Positions 28,933-36,917 of a DNA stretch of 64,000 nucleotides are shown piece by piece; position 1 is the stretch's first letter, and every line of letters begins with the position of its first letter. The stretch comes from Klebsiella ornithinolytica NBRC 105727 = ATCC 31898. GTDB taxonomy: Bacteria > Pseudomonadota > Gammaproteobacteria > Enterobacterales > Enterobacteriaceae. The DNA is taken from assembly GCF_001598295.1 (NCBI RefSeq), contig NZ_BCYR01000002.1, positions 248,001 to 312,000 of the forward strand, in the 5' to 3' direction. The translations under genes were made by a program, and so were the position numbers. The notes beneath the pieces were generated by a model that was not told the DNA's origin, did not search any database, and saw only the letters and a program-made list of their open reading frames with translations.

Positions 28933-30174
28933 TCAGATAGCGGAGGGTTGCGACATCATCGGATCCGAAGATGAGCGACTGGATCGCAACAAGAAAATGG
29001 AGATAAAGGTGGTGCAGAACACCAGCAGTCCCATAATCAGATAGGACTGGGCGAAGCCGTATTTCTCGTAGCTGTAGCCCGCCAGCGGCGACAGCACCGT
29101 GGCAATCACCGAGCTGGTGCAGGCAAAGCCCACCAGGTACAGCGTGGAAGAGAGACGTTTATCAAAGTTCAGGCTGTTGTATTTAAAGATGGCGACCAGC
29201 AGTACCGGCAGCTCCACCGCATGGAGCAGTTTGGTGATGGAAATCAGCAGCGGCCCTTCCACCAGCCCGGAGGCCACCATACGTAATGCCATGACCATCC
29301 CGGCGAAAATCAGGCCGTTTTTCGCGCCAATACGGTTAACCAGCCACGGCGCGCAGAACATCCCGGCCGCTTCGAGGAACACCTGGAAAGAATTCAGGTA
29401 GCCGTACATCGCGTTCCCTTCCTGCAGGGTGGCGAACTGCGAGGAAAAGTAGACCGGGAACTGTTGGTCGTAGACGCCGTAAATGCAGGTCCCGACGACA
29501 AAAAAGACCAGCGCCCAGAAGCGCGGCAGGGTCAGCAGACGCAGCGCATCCTCCAGCGTCACTTTGCCGCCGGAGATGGCCTCCTGCATAGCCTGCGGTG
29601 CGGAGGAGACCCGCAGTCGCGCCAGCAGAACAAAGAACACCAGGCCGGAACAGCTGGCGACCGCAAAGTTAAGTTTCGGATTGATGTTAAACAGCAGTCC
29701 GGCAAAAAAGGTCGCCACCGCCCAACCCAGCGATCCCCACATACGCGCCCGACCAAACTCAAACTGGCTCTGGCGCGCGACGCGTTCGGTATAGGATTCG
29801 AGTACTCCGATGCCGCCGTTAAAGGTTAAGCCGATATAGATCCCGCCAAAGATACTGCCGAGCAGTACGTTTATTTTCAGCAAATAGCCAAACAGCAGGT
29901 AGGCCGGCCCGGAGAGAATCAGTAGCACGGTGATATACCAGAGCAGGTTTTTACGCAGCCCAAGCTTGTCCTGAATAAAGCCGTAGCACACCTGGGCAAA
30001 CAGCGCTGATACGGAAAGCACGGCGTAGATGATCCCGGTATCCCCCGCCTTGAGCCCGACTTCCTGGTGCAACCAGATAGAGAGCAATGAGCCGGAAGAG
30101 GACCAGGTGACAAAAAAGAAAAACAGTAAGGCGCTGAGTAACGGATAGCTGTGAGAGTGATGGGCTTTCATCAT
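28933..30174 (-). CDS. cscB: Sucrose:proton symporter (CscB-like)
   Basis: 413 residues from the ATG at 30174, with a GAGA ribosome site. A 12-helix LacY/RafB/CscB-type oligosaccharide:H+ symporter of the MFS. Segments GYLNSFQVFLEA, KLLHAVELPVL, NFDKRLSSTLYLVGF and the C-terminal PSAI resemble E. coli CscB more than RafB or LacY, supporting sucrose as substrate. First gene of the minus-strand operon cscB-cscA-porin, divergent from cscR. Confidence 0.92.
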   Translation of the reverse strand: MMKAHHSHSYPLLSALLFFFFVTWSSSGSLLSIWLHQEVGLKAGDTGIIYAVLSVSALFAQVCYGFIQDKLGLRKNLLWYITVLLILSGPAYLLFGYLLKINVLLGSIFGGIYIGLTFNGGIGVLESYTERVARQSQFEFGRARMWGSLGWAVATFFAGLLFNINPKLNFAVASCSGLVFFVLLARLRVSSAPQAMQEAISGGKVTLEDALRLLTLPRFWALVFFVVGTCIYGVYDQQFPVYFSSQFATLQEGNAMYGYLNSFQVFLEAAGMFCAPWLVNRIGAKNGLIFAGMVMALRMVASGLVEGPLLISITKLLHAVELPVLLVAIFKYNSLNFDKRLSSTLYLVGFACTSSVIATVLSPLAGYSYEKYGFAQSYLIMGLLVFCTTFISIFLLRSSRSSSDPMMSQPSAI

Positions 30175-30205
30175 GACATTCTCGTGTAGGGGTAATGCAC
30201 GCAAT

Positions 30206-30217
30206 GGTAACGTTAAC
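30206..30217. promoter_or_regulatory. CscR operator 1 (LacI type)
   Basis: GGTAACGTTAAC, one mismatch from the palindrome GTTAACGTTAAC, lies 32 bp upstream of the cscB start. With the second copy it brackets the cscB promoter. The GTTAACGTTAAC style is typical of LacI-family operators. Confidence 0.75.
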
Positions 30218-30250
30218 AAAAAACATAAATCATGCCGTTTTGCCGAGATA

Positions 30251-30266
30251 CATGATGTTAATCACA
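30251..30266. promoter_or_regulatory. Candidate CRP site in the csc promoter
   Basis: CATGA-TGTTAA-TCACA fits the CRP core TGTGA-N6-TCACA with two mismatches in the left half. It lies between the two CscR operators, consistent with catabolite control of sucrose genes. Confidence 0.55.
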
Positions 30267-30269
30267 AAA

Positions 30270-30281
30270 GTTAACGTTAAC
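30270..30281. promoter_or_regulatory. CscR operator 2 (LacI type)
   Basis: A perfect 12-bp palindrome GTTAACGTTAAC, 64 bp from operator 1 centre to centre. Spacing close to six helical turns could allow repressor looping. Confidence 0.78.
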
Positions 30282-30333
30282 ATAACGAGGGTGAGATCGC
30301 GATCAAATAATCCGACCCACTGAGACAACACGG

Positions 30334-30354
30334 CATACGATAGAATATCGTATG
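30334..30354. promoter_or_regulatory. Perfect palindrome upstream of cscR, unassigned
   Basis: Nine-bp perfect arms CATACGATA and TATCGTATG around GAA. It ends 66 bp before the cscR start and does not resemble the CscR operators nearby. It looks like a binding site for another dimeric regulator, or a leader hairpin. Confidence 0.5.
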
Positions 30355-30419
30355 ATCCTTTTACATCAGCAACTTAGTTGTATAGCCTGTTGCATGGCGG
30401 CAACGGTGGAGTGTGAAAT

Positions 30420-31415
30420 ATGGCATCTTTGAAAGATGTGGCAAAACTGGCAAACGTATCTCTGATGACGGTTTCACGGGCGCTGAACAACCCGGAACGT
30501 CTGAAACCCGAAACGCTGGCTCGCGTTCAGTCTGCGATTGAGCAGACCAACTACGTCCCTGACCTGTCTGCCAAGAAAATACGCGGCGCGCGCGCCACGC
30601 CGAATACCATTGGCGTACTGGCGCTGGATACCGTCACCACGCCGTTTTCGGTTGAGATCGCGTTGTCTATTGAAGAGACCGCCCGCGCGCACGGCTGGAA
30701 CAGCTTCGTGGTGAATATGTTTTCCGATGATAGCCCGGAAACCATCGTCGACCTGCTGCTTTCCCACCGTCCTGACGGTATCATCTACACCACCATGGGG
30801 CTGCGCCAGGTACCCGTTCCCGCCAAGCTGCTGACGCTACCCTGCGTCCTTGCCAACTGCGAAAGTCTTAACGACCCGGTCGCCAGCTATATTCCTGATG
30901 ATGAGCAGGGTCAGTACGCTGCGGTCAAAGCGCTGCTCGCCGCAGGCTATCGTAACCCGCTCTGTTTGCATCTCCCGGCCAACCATCTCGCCACCGTGCG
31001 CCGCCGCCAGGGGCTGGAGCGCGCCTGCCGCGAAGCCGATATCGACCCGGATACGTTGGTGCACAGCTATATGGCCTACGGCGATAAGCACTACCATGAT
31101 ATTCCCGCCGTGGTGCAGGCCCATCTCCGTCAGGGAAAACCGTCGTTCGATTCGGTTATCTGCGGCAACGATCGTATCGCCTTTATGGTCTATCAGACGC
31201 TGCTGGCGCAGGGATTGCGGATTCCGCAGGACGTTGCGGTGGTGGGCTACGATAATATGGTCGGCATTGGCGATCTGTTTTTACCGCCGCTGTCGACGGT
31301 GCAGCTGCCGCACTATGATATCGGGCGCCTGAGCGCCCTGCATATTATTCACGGCGATAGCCATCGGGAAACGGTACGCGTAGCCAGTCCGTGGCTGCCA
31401 AGGGCATCCCTATGA
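30420..31415 (+). CDS. cscR: Sucrose operon repressor CscR
   Basis: 331 residues, LacI family. Helix-turn-helix ASLKDVAKLANVSLMTVSRALN, hinge PDLSAKKIRG, then a sugar-binding domain. RPDGIIYTTMGLR, CGNDRIAFMVYQ and GIGDLFLPPLSTVQLPH closely follow E. coli CscR. It should repress the divergent cscB-cscA-porin operon in the absence of sucrose or its product. The stop codon directly abuts that of convergent araE. Confidence 0.93.
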   Translation: MASLKDVAKLANVSLMTVSRALNNPERLKPETLARVQSAIEQTNYVPDLSAKKIRGARATPNTIGVLALDTVTTPFSVEIALSIEETARAHGWNSFVVNMFSDDSPETIVDLLLSHRPDGIIYTTMGLRQVPVPAKLLTLPCVLANCESLNDPVASYIPDDEQGQYAAVKALLAAGYRNPLCLHLPANHLATVRRRQGLERACREADIDPDTLVHSYMAYGDKHYHDIPAVVQAHLRQGKPSFDSVICGNDRIAFMVYQTLLAQGLRIPQDVAVVGYDNMVGIGDLFLPPLSTVQLPHYDIGRLSALHIIHGDSHRETVRVASPWLPRASL

Positions 31416-32834
31416 TTAATTACCGATATTGCGCAGCTTTTCGCCGGACATCAGTCGGCGCTCGATGTGTTCGAGCGTGACGTTTTTGGTTTCCGGAATC
31501 AGCCAGAACGTCACGCCGATAAACGCCACGTTCAGCGCGGTATAGAGCCAGAAAGTCCCCGCCGCGCCAATCGTATCCAGCAGCGTCAGGAAGGTGGCGC
31601 CGATAATCATGTTTGACACCCAGTTGGTGGTGGTTGAACAGGTGATGCCAAAGTCGCGGCATTTCAGCGGCTGAATTTCCGAACACAGGATCCACACCAC
31701 CGGCGCGGCGCTCATCGCATAGCCTGCAATGCACATCATGGTCATGCCGACGGAAAGCCAGGACAGGCCGCTGGAGGCGGTGCCGTTATCAAACTGCATC
31801 AGGCAGTAGCCCAGCACCAGCGTTCCGATAGCCATCACGCTAAAGCCGATTTTCAGCGCCGGTTTACGCCCCGCTTTATCGACGGTAAAGACCGCGATAA
31901 AGGTCGCAAACATAAAGGTCAGGCCGACCACCAGCGTGGCAATCATCTGCTGCTCGGTGGTGGTGAAGCCGGCCATTTTAAAAATACGCGGCGCGTAGTA
32001 CATGATGATATTCATCCCGGTAAATTGCTGCATCGCCTGCAACAGCATGCCAAGGAATACCGCGCGGCGGACGTTACGATTGATCTTAAACAGCGCCCAG
32101 CCGCCTTGCTTAAGCTTCAGGCTTTCGCGGATTTCATTGAGCTCATCACGGGCTTTTTCCGAGGTATCGCGCAGCATACGCAGCACCTCTTCCGCTTCAA
32201 CGTGGCGCCCCTTTTCAGCCAGCCAGCGCGGGCTGTTTGGCAGGAAAATCACCAGAACGATCAGCAGAAGCGCCGGCAGCGCCAGCACGCCCAGCATCGC
32301 CCGCCAGTTGCCGCTGTAGCTGAACGCGGTATCGGACAGGAACGCCATGACGATCCCCAGCGTCACCATCAGCTGATACATACTGATCATCTTGCCGCGC
32401 ACGTTTTCACTCGCCATTTCAGAAAGATACAGCGGCGCGGTATACGAGGCGATCCCCACGGCGATACCGAGAATAATCCTTGCCGCCAGCAGCATTTCGA
32501 CGCTCGCGGCAAACGCCGATCCGACCGACCCGGCCACAAACAATACCGCCCCCACCATCAGACTGTATTTACGTCCCAGTCGGAAGGAGAGCCAGCCGTT
32601 GAACAGCGCGCCAACCGCCGCCCCTAGCATCATGCTGCTGACCACCCACTCCTGCAGCCGGCTGGATAAGACAAAGTGGTCGGTAATAAAGGGCAGCGCC
32701 CCGGCAATCACCCCAATATCGAGGCCAAAAAGCAATCCAGCCACCGCAGCGGCAATAGAGACAAACTGGTTCATGCGTCGGGTATCACGCTGGCTACGCG
32801 CCAGGACCGTCGTGCCGTCACTGATTGAGGTCAT
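31416..32834 (-). CDS. araE: Arabinose:proton symporter AraE
   Basis: 472 residues from the ATG at 32834 (same length as E. coli AraE); an upstream in-frame ATG at 32963 lies in the promoter. A 12-helix MFS sugar porter with [21 protein letters not shown], the duplicated D-R-x-G-R/R-x-G-R-K loops and [12 protein letters not shown] near the C-terminus. Nearly identical to the E. coli protein in most segments. AraC-type half-sites lie upstream. Convergent with cscR, no gap. Confidence 0.98.
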   Translation of the reverse strand: MTSISDGTTVLARSQRDTRRMNQFVSIAAAVAGLLFGLDIGVIAGALPFITDHFVLSSRLQEWVVSSMMLGAAVGALFNGWLSFRLGRKYSLMVGAVLFVAGSVGSAFAASVEMLLAARIILGIAVGIASYTAPLYLSEMASENVRGKMISMYQLMVTLGIVMAFLSDTAFSYSGNWRAMLGVLALPALLLIVLVIFLPNSPRWLAEKGRHVEAEEVLRMLRDTSEKARDELNEIRESLKLKQGGWALFKINRNVRRAVFLGMLLQAMQQFTGMNIIMYYAPRIFKMAGFTTTEQQMIATLVVGLTFMFATFIAVFTVDKAGRKPALKIGFSVMAIGTLVLGYCLMQFDNGTASSGLSWLSVGMTMMCIAGYAMSAAPVVWILCSEIQPLKCRDFGITCSTTTNWVSNMIIGATFLTLLDTIGAAGTFWLYTALNVAFIGVTFWLIPETKNVTLEHIERRLMSGEKLRNIGN

Positions 32835-33158
32835 TTTTTTCCTGCCTGAGCAAAGTAAAACGTGCAGTGAAAGTACGCGATCGGCGCGATAAAGTGTCAG
32901 GGAGGAGACGTCAAAGATATGGATTAAATTGCTGGCAGGACTTGTTTTGTGATGGACATTCAACTTTCTATTATTGCCGTTTCATCAATCTCCTTTTATT
33001 CATTCCTTTTATCCATTGGCTAACAGCGGGAAATCGCGACGAAATGATATGGACGATCTTCAAATTCAGCGCCATATCAATATGGATAATTAATGTTCAT
33101 CTTTCATCACTGTTGCGCCGATTGCCGGATGGTGAAGTGACATGGTCTACCGCCAGGC
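32835..33158 (-). promoter_or_regulatory. araE promoter region with AraC half-sites
   Basis: On the minus strand AGC-AATTTAA-TCCATA (complement of 32918-32933) matches the AraC half-site AGC-N7-TCCATA. Three further TATGGA-like motifs on the plus strand at about 32951, 33048 and 33081 may be weaker half-sites. TGTGA at 32948 could be half of a CRP site. Consistent with arabinose control of araE. No gene is seen in the rest of this gap. Confidence 0.65.
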
Positions 33159-33189
33159 AAAAAAAAACCCTGCCATCAAAGCAGGGTTT
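33159..33189 (-). terminator. Rho-independent terminator of kduD
   Basis: On the minus strand AAACCCTGC pairs with GCAGGGTTT (33165-33173 with 33181-33189) and is followed by a long T run (complement of 33159-33167). It lies 21 bp after the kduD stop. Confidence 0.92.
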
Positions 33190-33210
33190 ATCGCCTGTCG
33201 CCGCGCGAGC

Positions 33211-33972
33211 TTAGCGCGCCAGCCAGCCGCCATCGACCGCCACGGTGTAGCCGTTAATGTAATCCGATGCGCTGGAGGAGAGGAAGACCACCGGCCCTTT
33301 CAGATCGTCCGGTAAGCCCCAGCGTCCGGCAGGAATGCGGTCAAGAATTTCCGCGCTGCGCTGTTCATCGGAACGCAGCTGCTGGGTGTTGTTGGTCGCC
33401 ATATAGCCCGGCGCAATCGCGTTGACGTTGATGTTGTACTTCGCCCACTCGTTCGCCAGCAGACGGGTCACCCCCATCACACCACTTTTTGATGCGGTGT
33501 AGGACGGTACGCGAATACCGCCCTGGAAAGAGAGCATCGACGCGATGTTGATAATCTTGCCGCCGTTACCCTGGGCAATAAAATGCTTCGCCGCCGCCTG
33601 GGACATAAAGAACACGGTCTTGATGTTCAGATCCATCACGTCATCCCAGTCTTTCTCGCTGAATTCAAGGGCATCCTGACGACGAATCAAACCGGCGTTG
33701 TTGACCAGAATATCGATATGACCGAATTCGGCAACCGCACGCTCAAGCAGTTGAGGAATACCGTCAATCTGGCGCAAATCGGCGGTCAGGCTCAGGAAAC
33801 GACGTCCCAGCGCGGTAACACGCTCAATCGTTTCCACCGGCTCAACAATATTAATGCCGACAATATCGCAGCCCGCTTCGGCCAGACCGAGCGCCATACC
33901 CTGACCCAGCCCGGTATCACAGCCGGTGACAACAGCCACTTTACCCTGTAAAGAGAATGCATCGAGTATCAT
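33211..33972 (-). CDS. kduD: 2-dehydro-3-deoxy-D-gluconate 5-dehydrogenase KduD
   Basis: 253 residues, as in E. coli. A short-chain dehydrogenase that reduces 3-deoxy-D-glycero-2,5-hexodiulosonate (DKII) to KDG with NAD(P)H. The cofactor motif is VTGCDTGLGQGMA; catalytic Ser in ASMLSFQGG and Tyr-x3-Lys in SYTASKSGVMG. A KdgR-like box lies upstream. In E. coli kduI is the neighbour; here the neighbour is the divergent ogl-2. Confidence 0.97.
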   Translation of the reverse strand: MILDAFSLQGKVAVVTGCDTGLGQGMALGLAEAGCDIVGINIVEPVETIERVTALGRRFLSLTADLRQIDGIPQLLERAVAEFGHIDILVNNAGLIRRQDALEFSEKDWDDVMDLNIKTVFFMSQAAAKHFIAQGNGGKIINIASMLSFQGGIRVPSYTASKSGVMGVTRLLANEWAKYNINVNAIAPGYMATNNTQQLRSDEQRSAEILDRIPAGRWGLPDDLKGPVVFLSSSASDYINGYTVAVDGGWLAR

Positions 33973-34156
33973 ACTTTGTTCCTTAGTCTTTCAGAGCCCG
34001 TACAACACAGGCAAGGTTCTATTTGTCCGATCCGCATCCCTCACGGTTGCTTACGCCAGGGAAAACGCTCTGGGTATTACCCACCTTAAAAATAAAACAC
34101 AGTTTCGTTTTACTAGTGTCGACATCTTACCCCTGAGGAAATCTGTTTTCAATTTT

Positions 34157-34177
34157 TATTAAAACGATGTTTCATAT
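34157..34177. promoter_or_regulatory. KdgR-like operator before kduD
   Basis: TTAAAACGATGTTTCATA inside an A+T-rich stretch matches the KdgR palindrome with two arm mismatches (TGAAAC -> TAAAAC on one side). It lies about 185 bp upstream of the kduD start. Confidence 0.72.
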
Positions 34178-34400
34178 TTTCGCGTTCTATTTATCAGAAA
34201 TGCAGAACCGATCACGAAGCGATGCAAAAAAAAGATATAAAAACAATAAAATACAATGAGTTAATTCAACTTTGAAAAATGACAGTAAAACGTAAAAAGC
34301 GGGCATGAAAACAAAGATCGCCCCGAGACGCCAGCTGAAAGAGCAGAAAAACCGCGATCCAGCGCAACATTTTATAGTGAATTGCGCTCACCATCACAAA
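34178..34400. other. Central part of the kduD / ogl-2 divergent promoter region
   Basis: The full gap between kduD and ogl-2 is 536 bp (33973-34508). Besides the two KdgR boxes it has TGCGC-TCACCA-TCACA at about 34384-34399, a fair CRP-type site just before the ogl-2 KdgR box. The rest is A+T-rich with no supported gene. Confidence 0.5.
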
Positions 34401-34420
34401 TAATGAAACAATGTTTTGAT
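34401..34420. promoter_or_regulatory. KdgR operator before ogl-2
   Basis: TAATGAAACAATGTTTTGAT is a close KdgR box about 90 bp upstream of the ogl-2 start. Confidence 0.82.
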
Positions 34421-34508
34421 AAATTAACACCCATCTTTTAAATCAACCTCACCTGGCTACACGTCCCCTGCAGACAGGCGACATCGCGGGAAGGAAAAGG
34501 AGTACATC

Positions 34509-35684
34509 ATGGCTAAAGGCATGCGGGTAAAATTGAATTATGAAGTCAGTCGCGATCCGGATACCGGCGCGGAGATCACCCGCTTAACCCCTCCGGAAGT
34601 AACCTGTCATCGTAACTATTTCTATCAGAAGTGTTTTTTTAATGATGGCAGCCACCTGCTGTTCGCCGGTGAATTTGACGGCCACTGGAACTACTATCTG
34701 CTAAATATCGCGACAGCCGAGGCCGTTCAGCTGACCGAAGGCGCCGGCGATAATACCTTCGGCGGCTTTCTCTCACCGGATGATTCCGCGCTCTATTACG
34801 TTAAAAATGACCGCACGCTGCTGGAAGTCAATCTTTCAACCCTCCAGGAGCGTCAGGTCTACCGCGTCCCGGATGAGTGGGTCGGATACGGTACCTGGGT
34901 CGCCAACAGCGACTGCAGCAAACTGGTCGGCATTGAGATTGCGAAAAGCGACTGGACACCGCTCAACGACTGGCAGATTTTCCACGACTTCTTCCATAAA
35001 GGTCCGCACTGCCGTCTGCTGCGCGTCGACCTGCAAAGCGGGGAGAGCCGCGTTATTCATGAAGAGAAAAAATGGCTGGGTCATCCCATCTACCGTCCGT
35101 TCGACGACAACACCGTCGCCTTCTGCCATGAAGGGCCGCACGATCTGGTCGATGCCCGGATGTGGATGGTCAACGAAGACGGCAGTCACGTGCGGAAAGT
35201 CAAAGAGCATGCCGAGGGCGAAAGCTGTACGCACGAATTCTGGGTCCCGAACGGTTCCGCGCTGATTTATGTCTCTTATCTGAAAGGTCAGCAGGGACGG
35301 ACGATTTATCGCTTCGATCCGGATACCGGCATCAATACCGCGCTGATGCAGATGCCCGCCTGCTCGCATCTGATGAGCAACTTCGACGGCACGCTGTTGG
35401 TTGGGGATGGCTCTGGTACGCCGGTAGATGTGAAAGATACCAGCGGTTACACCATTGATAACGATCCTTATCTCTACGTCTTTGATGTCGCGAAACAGGC
35501 TTACTTCCGCGTTGCCCGGCATGATACCTCCTGGGCGACGGTCGCCAATAGCCGTCAGGTCACCCATCCGCATCCTTCGTTTACCCCCGACGATCGGGCG
35601 ATTTTGTTCAGCTCGGACAAAGACGGGAAACCGGCTATCTACATCGCGAAACTGCCGGCGCATCCGGAGATGCTGCAGGCGTAA
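34509..35684 (+). CDS. ogl: Oligogalacturonate lyase, copy 2 (PL22)
   Basis: 391 residues, collinear with Dickeya Ogl (388). The residues known as catalytic or metal-binding in PL22 keep the same numbers: Arg217, His242 (THEFWVP), His287 (CSHLMSN), Gln350, His353 and His355 (RQVTHPHPSF). Cytoplasmic. Divergent from kduD under its own KdgR box and ended by a strong terminator, so it is a monocistronic gene. It is closer to the Dickeya-type enzyme than copy 1, which keeps a shorter loop after residue 300. Confidence 0.95.
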   Translation: MAKGMRVKLNYEVSRDPDTGAEITRLTPPEVTCHRNYFYQKCFFNDGSHLLFAGEFDGHWNYYLLNIATAEAVQLTEGAGDNTFGGFLSPDDSALYYVKNDRTLLEVNLSTLQERQVYRVPDEWVGYGTWVANSDCSKLVGIEIAKSDWTPLNDWQIFHDFFHKGPHCRLLRVDLQSGESRVIHEEKKWLGHPIYRPFDDNTVAFCHEGPHDLVDARMWMVNEDGSHVRKVKEHAEGESCTHEFWVPNGSALIYVSYLKGQQGRTIYRFDPDTGINTALMQMPACSHLMSNFDGTLLVGDGSGTPVDVKDTSGYTIDNDPYLYVFDVAKQAYFRVARHDTSWATVANSRQVTHPHPSFTPDDRAILFSSDKDGKPAIYIAKLPAHPEMLQA

Positions 35685-35724
35685 TATCCGTATTGTTTTT
35701 GAGTGTGTTTCTGTAACTGGCCTT

Positions 35725-35749
35725 GCCCTCCTTCGCGGAGGGCTTTTTT
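35725..35749 (+). terminator. Rho-independent terminator of ogl-2
   Basis: GCCCTCC (35725-35731) pairs with GGAGGGC (35737-35743), loop TTCGC, followed by six T. It lies 40 bp after the stop. The next 170 bp to the kdgM terminator hold no recognisable gene. Confidence 0.92.
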
Positions 35750-35923
35750 GTTTCATTACCGCCCGGCGGAGTCGTTGAGGCAGGCACAGGCCGTTTCTCC
35801 TCACCTTCTGTTGAACCCGTGCTGGTGAAACCTTCCGCAGCCCCTTTCGACTGCGCGAGCGGCCAAGTCTGCTTGCGCCACAATCAGCGCTAACGGGAAC
35901 CGCATCCGGACGACAGAAACAGA

Positions 35924-35955
35924 AAACCCCGGCTGACGGCTCCGGGGTCATGACG
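35924..35955 (-). terminator. Rho-independent terminator of kdgM
   Basis: On the minus strand CCCCGG and CCGGGG flank AGCCGTCAG, followed by TTTTCTGTTTC. It begins 14 bp after the kdgM stop. Confidence 0.82.
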
Positions 35956-35968
35956 GAAGAGGGTTTTA

Positions 35969-36664
35969 TCAGAAGCTGTAAGCAACCCCGACGCGGAAAC
36001 GGGTCTGGCGATCGCTGCGGTCATTCACGCCCACGTTGCCCACTTCACCATACGGCGCCCAGTTTTTGTCGAGCTTATAGGCCAGCTTCACGTTGTACTC
36101 CTGGGAGTAAGGCTTGTTGTCGTTGCGGTTTACTCCCTCGGAGCTGCGGGCATAAACATAGTTCAGCTCGGTACGCCAGTTGCCCATCACAAAACCGGCC
36201 CACGCATCGCCGCGGTTCACTTTATCGTCTTCTTTGCCGGCGCTCGCCGGGTAGCGGGTATAGTCGTAGCGATAGCGGGCGGCCACGTAGAAACCATTAT
36301 CGAAGCTGTATTGCACGCGCAGATTGGGTTTGTAAATTGAGCGGCTATCGTTGCTCTCAATATTAAACCCCGGCGTCACGGAGAAATTCTGATTCGCCTT
36401 CCACTGCCAGCTAATGGTCTCTTCGTGGCCGTTGCCGACAAAATCTGAATACGGTTGGGAGGTATTATCGCCGCCTGACTTCCACTTTGCCTCTACGGAG
36501 AAGCCGAATCCGTTGGCAAAGCGATGGGAGACCGAGACACGGTCGGCATTGGTTTTATCTGTCTTACCTCCATCAATGAATTCATGACGCAAATCAACCG
36601 TGACAGCGGAAGCGGAAAACGCTGCGGCGCAGAGAGTAGCAAGGGCCAGAGATCTTGCAAACAT
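35969..36664 (-). CDS. kdgM: Oligogalacturonate-specific porin KdgM
   Basis: 231 residues. Signal peptide MFARSLALATLCAAAFSASA with cleavage before VTVDLRHEF; the mature part is a 12-strand monomeric barrel with repeated aromatic/basic strands (FYVAARYRYDYTRYP, RTELNYVYARSSEG) and a C-terminal RVGVAYSF ending in Phe. KdgM-family porins admit oligogalacturonides through the outer membrane, the first step before TogMNAB. Two KdgR-like boxes and a CRP-like site lie upstream. Confidence 0.94.
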   Translation of the reverse strand: MFARSLALATLCAAAFSASAVTVDLRHEFIDGGKTDKTNADRVSVSHRFANGFGFSVEAKWKSGGDNTSQPYSDFVGNGHEETISWQWKANQNFSVTPGFNIESNDSRSIYKPNLRVQYSFDNGFYVAARYRYDYTRYPASAGKEDDKVNRGDAWAGFVMGNWRTELNYVYARSSEGVNRNDNKPYSQEYNVKLAYKLDKNWAPYGEVGNVGVNDRSDRQTRFRVGVAYSF

Positions 36665-36679
36665 AGGGTACCCCTCAAA

Positions 36680-36718
36680 ATTAAAATTATGTTTCTATTT
36701 TATGAAACTGCATTTTAT
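36680..36718. promoter_or_regulatory. Two adjacent KdgR-like boxes before kdgM
   Basis: TTAAAATTATGTTTCTAT (about 36680-36698) resembles the kduD box, and TATGAAACTGCATTTTAT (about 36701-36718) carries the other half-site well. Both lie within 55 bp of the kdgM start. Each has mismatches; as a pair they fit a kdgM-type promoter. Confidence 0.6.
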
Positions 36719-36736
36719 TTTTTAAGGACGTATGTT

Positions 36737-36758
36737 TTAGTGATCAAGATCGTAATTA
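36737..36758. promoter_or_regulatory. Candidate CRP site before kdgM
   Basis: AGTGATCAAGATCGTA matches the CRP core TGTGA-N6-TCACA with the right spacing and three mismatches, about 80 bp upstream of kdgM. KdgM-type genes in pectin degraders are CRP-activated. Confidence 0.5.
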
Positions 36759-36868
36759 TTTGTTTCAAAAAACATGGCACAGCAGGACGTGACAAAGCTC
36801 AACAAAAAAGGGCTTTATCGCCCCCTTTTCGCTGAATTTTCCCGGGATCTGCGGGAAGAAAATCCAAT

Positions 36869-36892
36869 AAAAAAGCCTCCGTAAGGAGGCTT
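36869..36892 (-). terminator. Rho-independent terminator of yqeF
   Basis: On the minus strand AAGCCTCC/GGAGGCTT (36873-36892) with a 4-nt loop is followed by six T (complement of 36869-36874). It lies 25 bp after the yqeF stop. Confidence 0.9.
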
Positions 36893-36917
36893 GAGAAGCA
36901 GGTAAAGTAAAGCGGGA

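Noticed and set aside
32025-32627. A 200-codon open frame antisense to araE
   Set aside because: It mirrors araE, which is nearly identical to the E. coli protein; no initiation signal.
34836-35951. A 371-codon open frame antisense to ogl-2
   Set aside because: It lies opposite a well-supported PL22 lyase, is rich in Arg/Gln/His as typical of antisense frames in GC-rich genes, and has no ribosome site or domain.
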